The notes beneath the pieces were generated by a model, which was not told the origin of the DNA, made no database searches, and was given only the letters and a program-made list of their open reading frames with translations. Below are positions 52,944-62,584 of a stretch of DNA of 64,000 bases, one piece after another. This DNA is from UBA2287 sp964479665 (GTDB lineage: Bacteria > Bacteroidota > Bacteroidia > Bacteroidales > Tenuifilaceae), in NCBI GenBank assembly GCA_964479665.1, contig CAYZNN010000018.1:9255-73254 (forward strand). Direction: 5' to 3'. Positions within the stretch are counted from its first letter, which is position 1, and the number at the start of each line of letters is the position of its first letter. The position numbers and the translations under genes are program-made.

Positions 52944-53118
52944 ATGTTCCGAAGGCAGTGTCAAAAGCCAAAAATTTTTGGTAAATGTAAAAAATATTGT
53001 TTAGTTGCCGATTTAATGTAATTCATTTTTAAATAAACCGACAAACGGGTTCAACATTTATAAACGTTAGCGGTTACATAAAGCAATCGATGAAAAAGAA
53101 TAATAAAACCAAAAAGTT

Positions 53119-53126
53119 CTATCTTT
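53119..53126 (+). promoter_or_regulatory. -7 box of the M23 peptidase gene (TATCTTTG)
   Basis: It matches TAnnTTTG, 22 bp before the ATG at 53149. It overlaps an in-frame TTG that would otherwise extend the gene, supporting the later start. No -33 box is seen. Confidence 0.5.
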
Positions 53127-53148
53127 GTGGCAATTCGAACGAAAAAAT

Positions 53149-54015
53149 ATGTCGACATCCAAGTCCAAAAAGAAGTACATTAATAAGTTGAAGGACAAGT
53201 ATAGGCTCAGCATATACAACGATCAAACCTATGAAGAGGTGCTGGTTCTTAGGCTTTCGAGGCTAAATGTTATAACCGTAGTTGGAAGTTTAGCTATACT
53301 TCTGGTTATAATAGTAACAGTTCTCATAGCCTTTACCCCGCTTAGGGAGTTCATTCCTGGCTATCCCGATGGCAACACCCGTCGTAACATTGTTCATAAT
53401 GCACTGAAAGTTGACAGTTTAGAGCGCGAGGTAGTTCAATGGAAAAACTATTTGGGTAACTTGAATGCCATACTTCGAGGCGAAGCTCCAAACAGTTTCG
53501 AAAGCATGCCCGATTCGGCAATACGGTATAAAGAAATCAACTTCACTCGCTCGGTTGAAGATTCGCTTTTGCGATTGCAAATTGAAGAAGAAGAACTATA
53601 CAACCTTTCGGTTACCGATGCCCGAAGGGGAAAACAGGGATTCTCGAGTCTCCACTTTTTTCCTCCTGTTAAGGGAGTTATTACCAATAGTTTTAATGTT
53701 CAACAGAACCATTTTGGAGTTGATGTGGTTGCTTCGCCCAATGAGGTAGTTGTTGCCATTGCCGATGGCACCGTAATTCTTTCCAACTGGACACTAGAAA
53801 CTGGCTATGTAATTCAAATTCAACACGAAAGTGACTTGGTTTCGGTTTATCGCCACAATAGCAAGCTGCTAAAACGCGCAGGTACAAAAGTAAAGGCCGG
53901 CGAGGCAATTGCAATAATTGGCAACTCAGGCGAACTCACTACAGGACCCCATTTACACTTCGAACTTTGGCATAATGGGAACCCCATCAACCCCGAGAAG
54001 TATATAACCTTCTAA
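53149..54015 (+). CDS. Membrane-anchored M23 (LytM-type) peptidase-like protein
   Basis: 288 residues from the ATG at 53149; an upstream TTG start is part of the promoter -7 box. A basic N-terminus is followed by one membrane helix at about 43-65 (VITVVGSLAILLVIIVTVLI), a linker with coiled-coil character, then the M23 domain at about 175-288: GVITNSFNVQQNHFGVDVVA, NEVVVAIADGTVILSNW, GEAIAIIGNSGELTTGPHLH. The zinc ligands in HFGVD (first His, Asp) and GPHLHFELW (HxH) look complete, so it may be active on peptidoglycan cross-links. It heads the run of genes with dxr 29 bp downstream. Confidence 0.9.
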   Translation: MSTSKSKKKYINKLKDKYRLSIYNDQTYEEVLVLRLSRLNVITVVGSLAILLVIIVTVLIAFTPLREFIPGYPDGNTRRNIVHNALKVDSLEREVVQWKNYLGNLNAILRGEAPNSFESMPDSAIRYKEINFTRSVEDSLLRLQIEEEELYNLSVTDARRGKQGFSSLHFFPPVKGVITNSFNVQQNHFGVDVVASPNEVVVAIADGTVILSNWTLETGYVIQIQHESDLVSVYRHNSKLLKRAGTKVKAGEAIAIIGNSGELTTGPHLHFELWHNGNPINPEKYITF

Positions 54016-54044
54016 CAGTATTCAGAAATATTTCAAATCTCATT

Positions 54045-55205
54045 GTGAAGCGACGCATTGCCATACTCGGATCGACTGGTTCCATTGGAACCCAAGCACT
54101 CGATGTGATTAGCAGAAATCCCGAACTTTTCGAGGTTGAACTGCTAACTGCCAACAATAGCGCCGAATCGCTCATTTGCCAAGCCCGAGAGCATAAACCC
54201 AATACGGTTGTAATTGGCAATAAAAGTAAGTATGTGCAAGTTAAGAACGAATTGGAACCGTTTGGTATCAAAGTATTTGCTGGTGAGGAATCCATTGCAC
54301 AAGCAGTTGAGATGGATGGTATTGACATGGTCCTCTCGGCCTTGGTGGGCTACTCTGGGCTAATTCCCACCATTAATGCCATAAAGAAAGGGAAACCAAT
54401 TGCTCTTGCCAACAAGGAAACCCTGGTGGTTGCTGGTGAATTGGTAATGGATTTAGCCCACAGATTTAAAGTTCCCATTATTCCAGTCGATTCGGAGCAT
54501 TCCGCCGTATTCCAATGCCTAGTTGGCGAAACCAACCCAATTGAAAAAATTATACTTACCGCTTCGGGTGGACCCTTCCGTGGAAAAACGTACGACCAAC
54601 TTAAGGGTGTTTCCCTTGCCGATGCCTTGAACCACCCCAATTGGTGCATGGGAAATAAAATTACTATCGATTCGGCCACTATGATGAATAAGGGCTTTGA
54701 GGTAATTGAAGCCAAATGGCTTTTTGGGCTCACGCCCAACCAAATTGAAGTAGTGGTTCACCCCCAGTCCATTATCCATTCGCTGGTGCAATTCACCGAT
54801 GGTTCAATAAAGGCTCAAATGGGACTACCCGATATGCGATTGCCCATTCAGTATGCCCTGGCATTCCCTAAACGAATACAATCCGATTTTCCACGATTTT
54901 CTTTCTCTCAGTGCGCCAGCCTAACCTTCGAGGAACCCAACTTAAACAGCTTCCCTGCTCTTTCCATTGCCTACGAAGCCATGATTAGGACCGGAAATAT
55001 TCCCTGTGCACTCAACGCTGCCAACGAGATTGCCGTAGCTGCGTTTTTAAATAGCCAAATTAACTTTTTAGCCATCCCCGAAATATTGAGAGAAAGTATT
55101 TCGAGAGTCAGTTACATTGCTAACCCCTCGCTTGACGATTATCAGCAAACCGATGCGGAGGTTCGAAACATAGCAACCAGTTTTTTAAATAAATACAAAG
55201 TTTAA
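54045..55205 (+). CDS. dxr: 1-deoxy-D-xylulose-5-phosphate reductoisomerase
   Basis: 386 residues with a GTG start (MKRRIAILGSTGSIGTQALD). NADPH-binding GSTGSIG, ANKETLVVAGELVMD, PVDSEHSAVFQCLVGE, TASGGPFRGKT and the segment HPNWCMGNKITIDSATMMNK, with the metal and substrate residues, are all present. It converts DXP to methylerythritol phosphate, the first committed step of the non-mevalonate isoprenoid pathway. It lies 21 bp upstream of rseP. Confidence 0.97.
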   Translation: MKRRIAILGSTGSIGTQALDVISRNPELFEVELLTANNSAESLICQAREHKPNTVVIGNKSKYVQVKNELEPFGIKVFAGEESIAQAVEMDGIDMVLSALVGYSGLIPTINAIKKGKPIALANKETLVVAGELVMDLAHRFKVPIIPVDSEHSAVFQCLVGETNPIEKIILTASGGPFRGKTYDQLKGVSLADALNHPNWCMGNKITIDSATMMNKGFEVIEAKWLFGLTPNQIEVVVHPQSIIHSLVQFTDGSIKAQMGLPDMRLPIQYALAFPKRIQSDFPRFSFSQCASLTFEEPNLNSFPALSIAYEAMIRTGNIPCALNAANEIAVAAFLNSQINFLAIPEILRESISRVSYIANPSLDDYQQTDAEVRNIATSFLNKYKV

Positions 55206-55226
55206 TATCAGCTAATTCAATAATCT

Positions 55227-56546
55227 ATGGATATTCTTATCAAAGCACTTCAGTTTCTTTTAAGTCTTTCAATTCTTGTAATTCTTCACGAAATGGGGCA
55301 CTATATGTTTGCCCGTCTTTTCAAAACAAGAGTCGAGAAGTTTTACCTGTTCTTCAACCCGTGGTTCTCCATTTTTAAATTTAAAAAGGGCGAAACCGAA
55401 TACGGTTTAGGCTGGCTCCCGCTGGGAGGTTATGTTAAAATTTCGGGAATGATTGACGAGTCGATGGATAAGGAGCAGATGAAACAGCCCCCCCAGCCCT
55501 TCGAATTCCGATCGAAACCCGCATGGCAGCGGCTTCTCATTATGGTTGGTGGAGTACTTGTAAATTTTCTTTTGGCCCTTGTTATATACTCCATGGTGCT
55601 TTACACCTGGGGCGAAAAATATATAAAAACAGAAAACCTCAAGTACGGTGTAGTTGCTGAACCTTTAGCCCAGGAAATGGGCTTTCAAAATGGCGACCAA
55701 ATCCTTCTACTCGATGGAAAAAAGGTTGATGGATACCATCAAATTGTTCCGAAAATTGTACTCGATAAGGTTGCGTGGGTAACACTGGTTAGAAATAACG
55801 ACACTTTAGAAGTTCCTATTGATAAAGAATTCCTGCCTAGGTTACTGAAGGTAAAGGGCCCCCTTCTGACTCCCAGATTTCCCTTTGTGGTTGCTGAAGT
55901 TGTTCCCGAATCGGCTGCTGCTAAAGCTGGCCTTCAACCCGGCGACAGCCTTGTGGCTCTAAATGGAAATAGCGCCCATTTTTTCGATCAATTCCGTGCA
56001 GCCATGCAAGCAAACAAGAATGACACTGTTGAGATTACTGTACTTCGCAATGGCAGCGAAATTACCAGTACTATTGAGGTTCCCGAAAGTGGATTAGCAG
56101 GAGTTTATAATGTTTCGCTCGATAATTTCATTGCTATCAGTACATTTTCCTATTCATTCTTTGAAGCCATTCCTGCCGGAATTAAAAAGGGTTTCCAAAC
56201 CCTTTCTGATTATGCTAAGCAGCTCAAACTGATTTTTTCGCCTTCAACCAAAGCTTACGAGTCGGTTGGCGGATTCGGGACCATTGCCAGCATTTTCTCG
56301 AGCACCTGGGATTGGCAAGCCTTCTGGGGAATAACCGCTTTCCTATCCATTATCCTGGCGCTAATGAACATACTTCCAATACCTGCGCTCGATGGAGGGC
56401 ATGTACTTTTCCTCCTTTACGAAATAATTAGCGGACGAAAACCCAGCGACAAGTTTTTGGAGTATGCACAGGTTGCTGGAATGATTTTCATACTCGGATT
56501 GGTTCTATTTGCAAATATTAACGATATAGTAAAGTACCTTTTTTAA
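55227..56546 (+). CDS. rseP: RseP-family site-2 intramembrane metalloprotease
   Basis: 439 residues with four membrane helices. The zinc site is HEMGH in the first helix plus NILPIPALDGGH near the C-terminus. PDZ domains lie between, the clearer one at about 220-290 (AEVVPESAAAKAGLQPGDSL). Site-2 proteases cut membrane-bound anti-sigma factors and remnant signal peptides; in Bacteroidota the FecR-type anti-sigma proteins are plausible substrates. It is in a dxr-rseP-tatA order. Confidence 0.94.
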   Translation: MDILIKALQFLLSLSILVILHEMGHYMFARLFKTRVEKFYLFFNPWFSIFKFKKGETEYGLGWLPLGGYVKISGMIDESMDKEQMKQPPQPFEFRSKPAWQRLLIMVGGVLVNFLLALVIYSMVLYTWGEKYIKTENLKYGVVAEPLAQEMGFQNGDQILLLDGKKVDGYHQIVPKIVLDKVAWVTLVRNNDTLEVPIDKEFLPRLLKVKGPLLTPRFPFVVAEVVPESAAAKAGLQPGDSLVALNGNSAHFFDQFRAAMQANKNDTVEITVLRNGSEITSTIEVPESGLAGVYNVSLDNFIAISTFSYSFFEAIPAGIKKGFQTLSDYAKQLKLIFSPSTKAYESVGGFGTIASIFSSTWDWQAFWGITAFLSIILALMNILPIPALDGGHVLFLLYEIISGRKPSDKFLEYAQVAGMIFILGLVLFANINDIVKYLF

Positions 56547-56568
56547 ATAAACCAAAATATTAACAACT

Positions 56569-56760
56569 ATGTTGGAACTTGTAATTGCTGGAATGATCGG
56601 GGGTTGGGAACTCCTTGCCATTGTTGCTATTGTTATTCTGCTTTTTGGCGGTCGTAAAATTCCCGAACTCATGCGTGGTTTAGGAAAAGGCGTTAGCGAA
56701 TTCAAAAAAGGTGTTCGCGAGGGCGATAAGGAAACCGACGAAGAGAAAACCACCAAGTAA
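56569..56760 (+). CDS. tatA: TatA/TatE-type twin-arginine translocase subunit
   Basis: 63 residues. A single membrane helix (GWELLAIVAIVILLFGGRKI) runs into the FGxxKxPE-like hinge (FGGRKIPELMRGLG), then an amphipathic helix (KGVSEFKKGVREGD) and a charged tail. It is the pore-forming subunit for folded twin-arginine substrates. tatC is not in the window. It lies between rseP and the lytic transglycosylase gene, with 10 bp to the latter. Confidence 0.92.
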   Translation: MLELVIAGMIGGWELLAIVAIVILLFGGRKIPELMRGLGKGVSEFKKGVREGDKETDEEKTTK

Positions 56761-56770
56761 TACCGTTAGA

Positions 56771-58057
56771 ATGCAACTTCACAGTGCAAGGCGGATTTTT
56801 GCTGCTCTTGTTGTATCCATTTTTTGGATAACTACACCTGCTTTGGCATTCGAATATGGCAAAACCTCGAATAAAAAAATGGGTTGCCCCGTGGGCAATT
56901 CGCTCGATGGACTTCATAAACTGAAAATCTTCCCCGACAGCAGTTCGGCCCGAAAAGTTAACGAAACCTATCCGGTTTTCCCCGATTTGGTTTACGAGTA
57001 CCGCATTGCTGAGATTGACAACCTGTCGCCTATCGACTTCGATTTCAACCCTTTGGTAAAACGATACATCGATATTTACACCGTTGAACGCCGCGAGCAG
57101 GTTGCTCAAATGTTGGGTTTGGCCAATTTGTACTTTCCTATGTTCGAAGAGATGCTCGACAAGTATAGCCTTCCCCTCGAACTGAAGTACCTAGCGGTTG
57201 TTGAATCGGCCCTCAATCCCCTTGCCATTTCGCCTACCGGGGCGGTAGGTTTGTGGCAGTTTAAAATAAATACCAGTCGCATGTTCGACCTGGAAGTGAA
57301 CAGCTACGTTGACGAGCGAATGGACCCCATAAAGTCCACCGAGGCCGCATGCGTATACCTTCAATATTTGTATAGAATTTTTAATAACTGGCATTTGGCG
57401 TTGGCTGCTTATAATGTTGGGCCGGGAGCTGTAAAGGCCGCCATTCAACGAGCTGACGGTGAAACCAACTTCTGGAAACTGTACCCTTCGCTGCCTGAGG
57501 CCGCTCAAAACTATGTACCAGCTTTTATTGCAGCAGCTTATGTATTTCAAAACGCATCTGCGCATGGTATTTCTAAATCCGAACCCGTAATACATTTCTC
57601 ACAAACCGACACAATTTCAATAAAGCAACCTATTCACATAAGCGTTCTGTCCCAATTTATTGGTGTTCCTGTGGAACAGCTCCATTTTTTAAACCCCATG
57701 TACCGGCAAGGATTTGTGCCTAAACCCAAGCTTCCAGCTCCTATTCGTATACCCTCGGTAAAGGTGAGTGCTTTTATTAAAAACGAATTGGCCATTTACG
57801 AGGGCACACCCAGAAAAATGACTAACGACAGCCAAATTAATTCGACAGGAAGTACTCACAAGAAAAGCAGATTTACACACACTGTAAAAAAGGGTGAGTA
57901 CCTTCATAAAATAGCCATAATGTATGGTTGCACTATCGACGACTTGCAGGTTTGGAACCCAACCTTAACTCACGAACTATCGGCAGGGCAACAAATTGAA
58001 ATATGGGCCGATCCGAAAATGGTTGGCAAGCTCAAGCAGTTGGGTATTCAGCCCTAA
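56771..58057 (+). CDS. Membrane-bound lytic murein transglycosylase (MltD-like) with LysM
   Basis: 428 residues from ATG 56771, 10 bp after tatA; an upstream in-frame ATG lies inside tatA. The signal peptide is RRIFAALVVSIFWITTPALA. The SLT domain is at about 130-265: YLAVVESALNPLAISPTGAV (catalytic Glu in VVESA), GLWQFKINTSRMF and LALAAYNVGPGAVKAAIQR. A degenerate and then a clear LysM domain follow (HTVKKGEYLHKIAIMYGCTI). It cleaves the glycan backbone of peptidoglycan to anhydromuropeptides. Confidence 0.92.
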   Translation: MQLHSARRIFAALVVSIFWITTPALAFEYGKTSNKKMGCPVGNSLDGLHKLKIFPDSSSARKVNETYPVFPDLVYEYRIAEIDNLSPIDFDFNPLVKRYIDIYTVERREQVAQMLGLANLYFPMFEEMLDKYSLPLELKYLAVVESALNPLAISPTGAVGLWQFKINTSRMFDLEVNSYVDERMDPIKSTEAACVYLQYLYRIFNNWHLALAAYNVGPGAVKAAIQRADGETNFWKLYPSLPEAAQNYVPAFIAAAYVFQNASAHGISKSEPVIHFSQTDTISIKQPIHISVLSQFIGVPVEQLHFLNPMYRQGFVPKPKLPAPIRIPSVKVSAFIKNELAIYEGTPRKMTNDSQINSTGSTHKKSRFTHTVKKGEYLHKIAIMYGCTIDDLQVWNPTLTHELSAGQQIEIWADPKMVGKLKQLGIQP

Positions 58058-58089
58058 AGTGTAGTTTAATTTTTTCAGCGTTTTTTCTC

Positions 58090-58097
58090 TATATTTG
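58090..58097 (+). promoter_or_regulatory. -7 box of the DUF4837 gene (TATATTTG)
   Basis: It matches TAnnTTTG, 82 bp before the ATG at 58180, so the leader would be about 75 nt. No -33 box is seen. Confidence 0.45.
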
Positions 58098-58179
58098 AAA
58101 AAGTTACAAAATTTTTATGGAAAGTATAACAAGTTAGCATCCACAGTAAGCAACAAAAACAAATTAAAATAAACATACC

Positions 58180-59184
58180 ATGCTTAGCAAATCCCTGAAA
58201 ATATTGTTACTCCTGTTTCTTATTGGAACAGCCTTTACAGCCTGCAAACGCAATAGTAGGGGAAGAAATACATCGCTTCCGAATGTTACAGGAACAGCAG
58301 GCGAACTACTTATTATATTGGATAAATCGTTGTGGGAAGAGTCCATAGGTAAAACCTTTTCTGAGATTATTAAGTCCGATTACCCAATGGTTCCACAAAA
58401 AGAACCCATGTTCGATTTGGTGTGGGTTCCAACGCTTAGTTTCAGCGATATTTTCAAAACCCATCGAAACATAGTTGTTGTTATGGCAGGTACTGAATAT
58501 ACCAAAGCTGAAATTACTGCTCAGCGCGATATTTGGGCAACTCCTCAAATGGTTGTAAATGTAGTAGGGCCAACCTATCCGGCCATTGAAAGAATGCTGA
58601 ACGAGGATAAGGACAAATTGATTCAAATTTTCGAATTAGCCGAGCGCGAAAGAGTAATTGCTAACGCAACCAAGTTTGAGGAGAAAGGATTAGGACAACT
58701 AATTGAGAATAAGTTTGGGGCTACCATGACTTTCCCAAAAGGCTACAAGTTAAATAAAGACACTACCGACTTTGTTTGGATATCGTACGAAACCCCTAAT
58801 ACTAGTCAGGGCATTTTTATTTATTCATACCCTTACGAGGATAAAAACACCTTTACAACACAATTTCTGGTTGAAAAGCGCAATAGTTTTCTGAATGTAT
58901 TAGTTCCAGGGCCAACTGCTGGGAGCTACATGACAACATTCGATGAAATTCAGCCAATTTTTAACCAGTTCAACTATAAAAACAGGTATTATGGTCAGCT
59001 CAGAGGCTTGTGGGATGTTCATGCGCACCCCATGGGGGGTCCATTTATTAGCCTTACTACACTAGACCAGAATCGAAATTTGGTCATCACTGCCGAAGCT
59101 TATGTATACGCCCCCCGATTTAAAAAGAGGAACTACCTTCGCCAGGTTGAGGCATTGCTTTACACTCTTTCGGTAAAAGAATAA
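58180..59184 (+). CDS. DUF4837-type lipoprotein
   Basis: 334 residues. The lipoprotein signal ends IGTAFTAC, then KRNSRGRN. The mature part contains GTAGELLIILDKSLWEESIG, VVMAGTEYTKAEITAQRDIW, FPKGYKLNKDTTDFVWISYE and FISLTTLDQNRNLVITAEAY. This matches the Bacteroidota-specific DUF4837 family as I remember it. Function unknown. The lack of an acidic run after the Cys suggests a periplasm-facing lipoprotein. It is followed by a strong terminator. Confidence 0.85.
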   Translation: MLSKSLKILLLLFLIGTAFTACKRNSRGRNTSLPNVTGTAGELLIILDKSLWEESIGKTFSEIIKSDYPMVPQKEPMFDLVWVPTLSFSDIFKTHRNIVVVMAGTEYTKAEITAQRDIWATPQMVVNVVGPTYPAIERMLNEDKDKLIQIFELAERERVIANATKFEEKGLGQLIENKFGATMTFPKGYKLNKDTTDFVWISYETPNTSQGIFIYSYPYEDKNTFTTQFLVEKRNSFLNVLVPGPTAGSYMTTFDEIQPIFNQFNYKNRYYGQLRGLWDVHAHPMGGPFISLTTLDQNRNLVITAEAYVYAPRFKKRNYLRQVEALLYTLSVKE

Positions 59185-59189
59185 AAAAA

Positions 59190-59223
59190 CACCCCAAAAG
59201 TTTTGTGTCCAACTTTTGGGGTG
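59190..59223. terminator. Long-stem terminator between DUF4837 gene and lpxA
   Basis: The perfect 13-bp arms CACCCCAAAAGTT/AACTTTTGGGGTG enclose an 8-nt loop. It sits between two convergent genes and probably serves both. Confidence 0.85.
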
Positions 59224-59262
59224 CACATCAAAATCCCCTCTTTATTTTTATCAGAAAAAACT

Positions 59263-60063
59263 TTAATCGTCGGCCTCGTCATAAGTGCCGGTACTAACTC
59301 GTACAATACCCCGTTTAGAATTTCGAATGAAATTCAGAATCATTTCGCGTTCCTCGCTCTGAGGAACCGACCTTTCAATTTCTGCAATGGCTTGCGAAAC
59401 ATTCAGCCCTTTATTATACAGAATGCGATAAAGTTCTTGAATTTCAGCTATTTTGTCGGGTGAAAAGTTGCGCCTGCGCAAACCAATGAAGTTTAGTCCA
59501 ACATACGAAATGGGCTCGCGAGCAACTTTTACAAAGGGTGGAATATCCTTGTTTACTCTCGATCCGCCCTGGATCATGGTGTGGCTTCCAATGCGTTCGA
59601 ACTGGTGAACTAGGCAACCACCCGAAAGGATGGCGAAATCTTCAACTTCTACTTCTCCAGCCAACTGGGTAGCATTCCCTAAAATAACATTATTACCAAC
59701 AACACAGTCGTGTGCAATATGCACATATGCCATTAAAAGGCTGTTGTTACCAACCTTGGTAAATCTCCTAGATGCAGTGCCTCTATTAATAGTTACGCAC
59801 TCCCTTATGGTAACGTTGTTCCCCACTTCAGCAGTAGTTACTTCGCCTCTAAACTTTAGGTCCTGAGGAATGGCTGAAATCACAGCCCCCGGAAATATTC
59901 TGCAGTTGCTGCCAATTCGGGCACCGTCCATAATGGTAACATTGGGACCAATCCATGTGTTATCGCCAATAATCACATCGCCCGAAACGTAGGCGAAAGG
60001 TTCAATGGTTACACCATTGCCTATTTTCGCATTGGGATGGATATACGAAAGGGGTTGATTCAT
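59263..60063 (-). CDS. lpxA: UDP-N-acetylglucosamine acyltransferase
   Basis: 266 residues. Left-handed beta-helix hexapeptide repeats (IHPNAKIGNGVTIEPFAYVS, GDNTWIGPNVTIMDGARIG), the catalytic His in AYVHIAHDCVVGNN, and a C-terminal helical bundle (RRRNFSPDKIAEIQELYRIL). It adds a hydroxyacyl chain to UDP-GlcNAc, the first step of lipid A synthesis. It lies 3 bp after the lpxC/fabZ fusion in the order lpxD-lpxC/fabZ-lpxA. Confidence 0.96.
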   Translation of the reverse strand: MNQPLSYIHPNAKIGNGVTIEPFAYVSGDVIIGDNTWIGPNVTIMDGARIGSNCRIFPGAVISAIPQDLKFRGEVTTAEVGNNVTIRECVTINRGTASRRFTKVGNNSLLMAYVHIAHDCVVGNNVILGNATQLAGEVEVEDFAILSGGCLVHQFERIGSHTMIQGGSRVNKDIPPFVKVAREPISYVGLNFIGLRRRNFSPDKIAEIQELYRILYNKGLNVSQAIAEIERSVPQSEEREMILNFIRNSKRGIVRVSTGTYDEADD

Positions 60064-60066
60064 GTA

Positions 60067-61461
60067 CTATTTAATTTTTGTTATTTGCGCCATAAGTTCT
60101 CCTTCCATAACCAACTGGTCACCAACAAACGCTTGGCCTAGCATGGTAGCTATACCTCTGCGAATAGGTTCAAGCAGGTCGAGGCGGAAAATAATAGTAT
60201 CGCCAGGTACTACCTTTCTTTTAAACTTAACCCTTTCAATTTTCAGGAAGTAAGTTAAGTAATTCTTGGGGTCGGGAACTGTACTAAGAACCAAAATTCC
60301 TCCAACCTGAGCCATTGCCTCAACCTGAAGCACACCAGGCATTACAGGTTCGTCGGGGAAATGGCCAACGAAGAAACCTTCGTTCATGGTTACGTTCTTC
60401 AGTCCTACAACAGAATTTTCATCGAGGTGAAGAATCTTATCGATTAATAGGAATGGAGGACGATGGGGTAAAATCTCTTGAATTTGGAGAATATTCATTA
60501 ATGGGGGCTGGTTCACATCGTACTCGGGCACATTGGGCTTTAATGCTTCTTTGCGTGCCATTTTCCGAATAATCTTAGCTAATTCGGTATTGGCATGGTG
60601 ACCGGGACGACGTGCAATAATCTTCCCCTTTATTCTTCGTCCTACTAAAGCTAGGTCTCCAACCAGGTCGAGTAACTTATGACGAGCAGGTTCGTTGGAG
60701 AAATGCAAATCGAGGTTATTCAGAATCCCCTCTGGCTTAACGTGCACTCTGGGTTTATTGAATATATCGGCAATACGATCCAACTCCTCCTGTGGCACTT
60801 CCTTTTCCATTATAACAATGGCATTCTGTAGGTCGCCCCCTTTAATTAGGTTGTTTCTGAGCAGCGGCTCAAGCTCATGAAAGAACACAAAGGTTCTGCA
60901 AGGGGCAATTTGCTGCTCAAAATCGGCAATGTTGGGTAGCTGCGCAAACTGGTGGCCAAGAACTCTCGAATTGTAGTCAATTAGCACATCGAGGCTAAAC
61001 GATTCGTCGGGGTATGCAGCTATTTCAATCCCTTTATCGGGTTCTGAGTATACTAATTTCTCCTTAATAACGTAAAAAACCCTTTCGGCTTCCTGCTTAA
61101 CAACGCCCACCTTTTTAATTTCTTCAACAAAGTAGCGCGAGCTACCATCGACGATGGGCATTTCGGGTCCCGAAATTTTAAGCAGAGCATTATCGATTCC
61201 CATTCCCGAGAGTGCAGCCAGAACATGCTCAATGGTACTTACCCTAGCACCATTTTGCTCAAGTGTGGTACCTCTAGAAGTATCAACAACATTGTCGGCT
61301 ATTGCCTCAATGGTTGGTTGGTTAGGCAAGTCGATTCGTTGAAAAACATAGCCTGTATTTTCTTCGGCGGGACATATAGTTAATACGGCCTCTACTCCAG
61401 TATGAAGGCCCCTGCCTTTAATGGTAACTTCCTGTTGGATTGTTCTTTGCTTCTCCGACAT
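60067..61461 (-). CDS. lpxC/fabZ: Fused LpxC deacetylase - FabZ dehydratase
   Basis: 464 residues. Residues 1-300 are LpxC: QQEVTIKGRGLHTGVEAVL, STIEHVLAALSGMGIDNALL, GPEMPIVDGSSRYFVEEIK, and HKLLDLVGDLALVGRRIKG with the zinc site. Residues 315-464 are FabZ: IQEILPHRPPFLLIDKIL, GHFPDEPVMPGVLQVEAMAQ with the catalytic His and Glu. LpxC removes the acetyl group from UDP-acyl-GlcNAc (committed lipid A step); FabZ dehydrates hydroxyacyl-ACP. The fusion is a known Bacteroidota trait and couples lipid A with fatty acid synthesis. Confidence 0.97.
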   Translation of the reverse strand: MSEKQRTIQQEVTIKGRGLHTGVEAVLTICPAEENTGYVFQRIDLPNQPTIEAIADNVVDTSRGTTLEQNGARVSTIEHVLAALSGMGIDNALLKISGPEMPIVDGSSRYFVEEIKKVGVVKQEAERVFYVIKEKLVYSEPDKGIEIAAYPDESFSLDVLIDYNSRVLGHQFAQLPNIADFEQQIAPCRTFVFFHELEPLLRNNLIKGGDLQNAIVIMEKEVPQEELDRIADIFNKPRVHVKPEGILNNLDLHFSNEPARHKLLDLVGDLALVGRRIKGKIIARRPGHHANTELAKIIRKMARKEALKPNVPEYDVNQPPLMNILQIQEILPHRPPFLLIDKILHLDENSVVGLKNVTMNEGFFVGHFPDEPVMPGVLQVEAMAQVGGILVLSTVPDPKNYLTYFLKIERVKFKRKVVPGDTIIFRLDLLEPIRRGIATMLGQAFVGDQLVMEGELMAQITKIK

Positions 61462-61490
61462 AAAATAAACTTAAAATTTAGTTTGCGAAA

Positions 61491-62543
61491 TTAAAACTTT
61501 TGATTGAGATTTTCGGACAGTTGATTAATTTTCCGTTTCATCTCATCTATTTCGAGCCTAATTTCGGGAAGATTTTTAAAGTAAATAAATGATTTACTGA
61601 ACATTTTAGCATTTATAGCCGGAGCTCCAATCAGAACTTCGCCGGGTGTTTTCAAATTGTTTGTAACTCCAGCTTTGGCAGATAGTTTTACCCCATCGGC
61701 AATGGTTATGTGACCAGCCACGCCAACTTGCCCTCCAAAAAGGCATCCCTTTCCCACTTTGGTCGAACCTGCTATTCCAGACTGGGCAGCCATTACCGTA
61801 TTTTCCCCAATTTCAACGTTGTGCGCTATTTGGATTAGGTTATCGAGTTTTACACCCTCTTTAATTACAGTTGAACCCATAGTAGCCCTATCGATTGTTG
61901 CATTGGCTCCAATTTCAACATTATCCTCAATTACAACATTTCCAATTTGTTGAATTTTTTGGTAGCTTCCATCGGCTTGCGGTGCAAAACCAAATCCATC
62001 GGAGCCTACTACGGTGCCAGCATGTATTATACAATTACTACCAATAATACAACTGTCGTATAATTTTACCCCAGCATATAAAGTACAATTATTGCCAATG
62101 GAGGTGCGGTCGCCCACGTAACATTGAGGGTATATTTTAACGTTGTCGCCAATTATGGCAGCTTCTCCAATATACGAAAAGGCTCCAATGTAAACGTTTT
62201 TTCCAATTTTTGCTGTGGATTCCACTATAGCCTGAGGGTGAATGCCAATCTTCCCCTTTTGCATGGAACTGGCCAATTCGAGTAATTTAGCAAACGATTC
62301 GTAAGCATTAGCCACTCTTATAAGAGTAGCATTTACAGGCCTTTCGAGAATAAAATCTTTATTGATAAGAACTATGGAAGCACTTGTGGAGTAGAGGTAC
62401 TTTTCATATTTAGGATTCGAGAGAAATGCCAGCGTTCCGGGCTTCCCCTCTTCTATTTTGGTCACATTGCTGACTTTTACTTCGGGATTGCCTTCTATCT
62501 CTCCTTTCAAAAAATCAGCAATGGCTTTTGCTGTTAACTCCAT
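61491..62543 (-). CDS. lpxD: UDP-3-O-(3-hydroxyacyl)glucosamine N-acyltransferase
   Basis: 350 residues. An N-terminal uridine-binding domain (about 1-100, KAIADFLKGEIEGNPEVKVS) precedes a left-handed beta-helix with SDGFGFAPQADGSYQKIQQI, the catalytic His in LIQIAHNVEIGENTVMAAQ, and a C-terminal helix (NLPEIRLEIDEMKRKINQL). It adds the second acyl chain in lipid A synthesis. It is the first gene of the lpx operon on the minus strand, with a -7 box just upstream. Confidence 0.96.
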   Translation of the reverse strand: MELTAKAIADFLKGEIEGNPEVKVSNVTKIEEGKPGTLAFLSNPKYEKYLYSTSASIVLINKDFILERPVNATLIRVANAYESFAKLLELASSMQKGKIGIHPQAIVESTAKIGKNVYIGAFSYIGEAAIIGDNVKIYPQCYVGDRTSIGNNCTLYAGVKLYDSCIIGSNCIIHAGTVVGSDGFGFAPQADGSYQKIQQIGNVVIEDNVEIGANATIDRATMGSTVIKEGVKLDNLIQIAHNVEIGENTVMAAQSGIAGSTKVGKGCLFGGQVGVAGHITIADGVKLSAKAGVTNNLKTPGEVLIGAPAINAKMFSKSFIYFKNLPEIRLEIDEMKRKINQLSENLNQKF

Positions 62544-62566
62544 GTTATGATTTTGTTAAATTGGCA

Positions 62567-62574
62567 CAAAACTA
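62567..62574 (-). promoter_or_regulatory. -7 box of the lpx operon (TAGTTTTG)
   Basis: CAAAACTA on the plus strand gives TAGTTTTG on the minus strand, 24 bp before lpxD, in the gap after the HD gene. The -33 box is unclear. Confidence 0.4.
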
Positions 62575-62584
62575 TATAAATAAA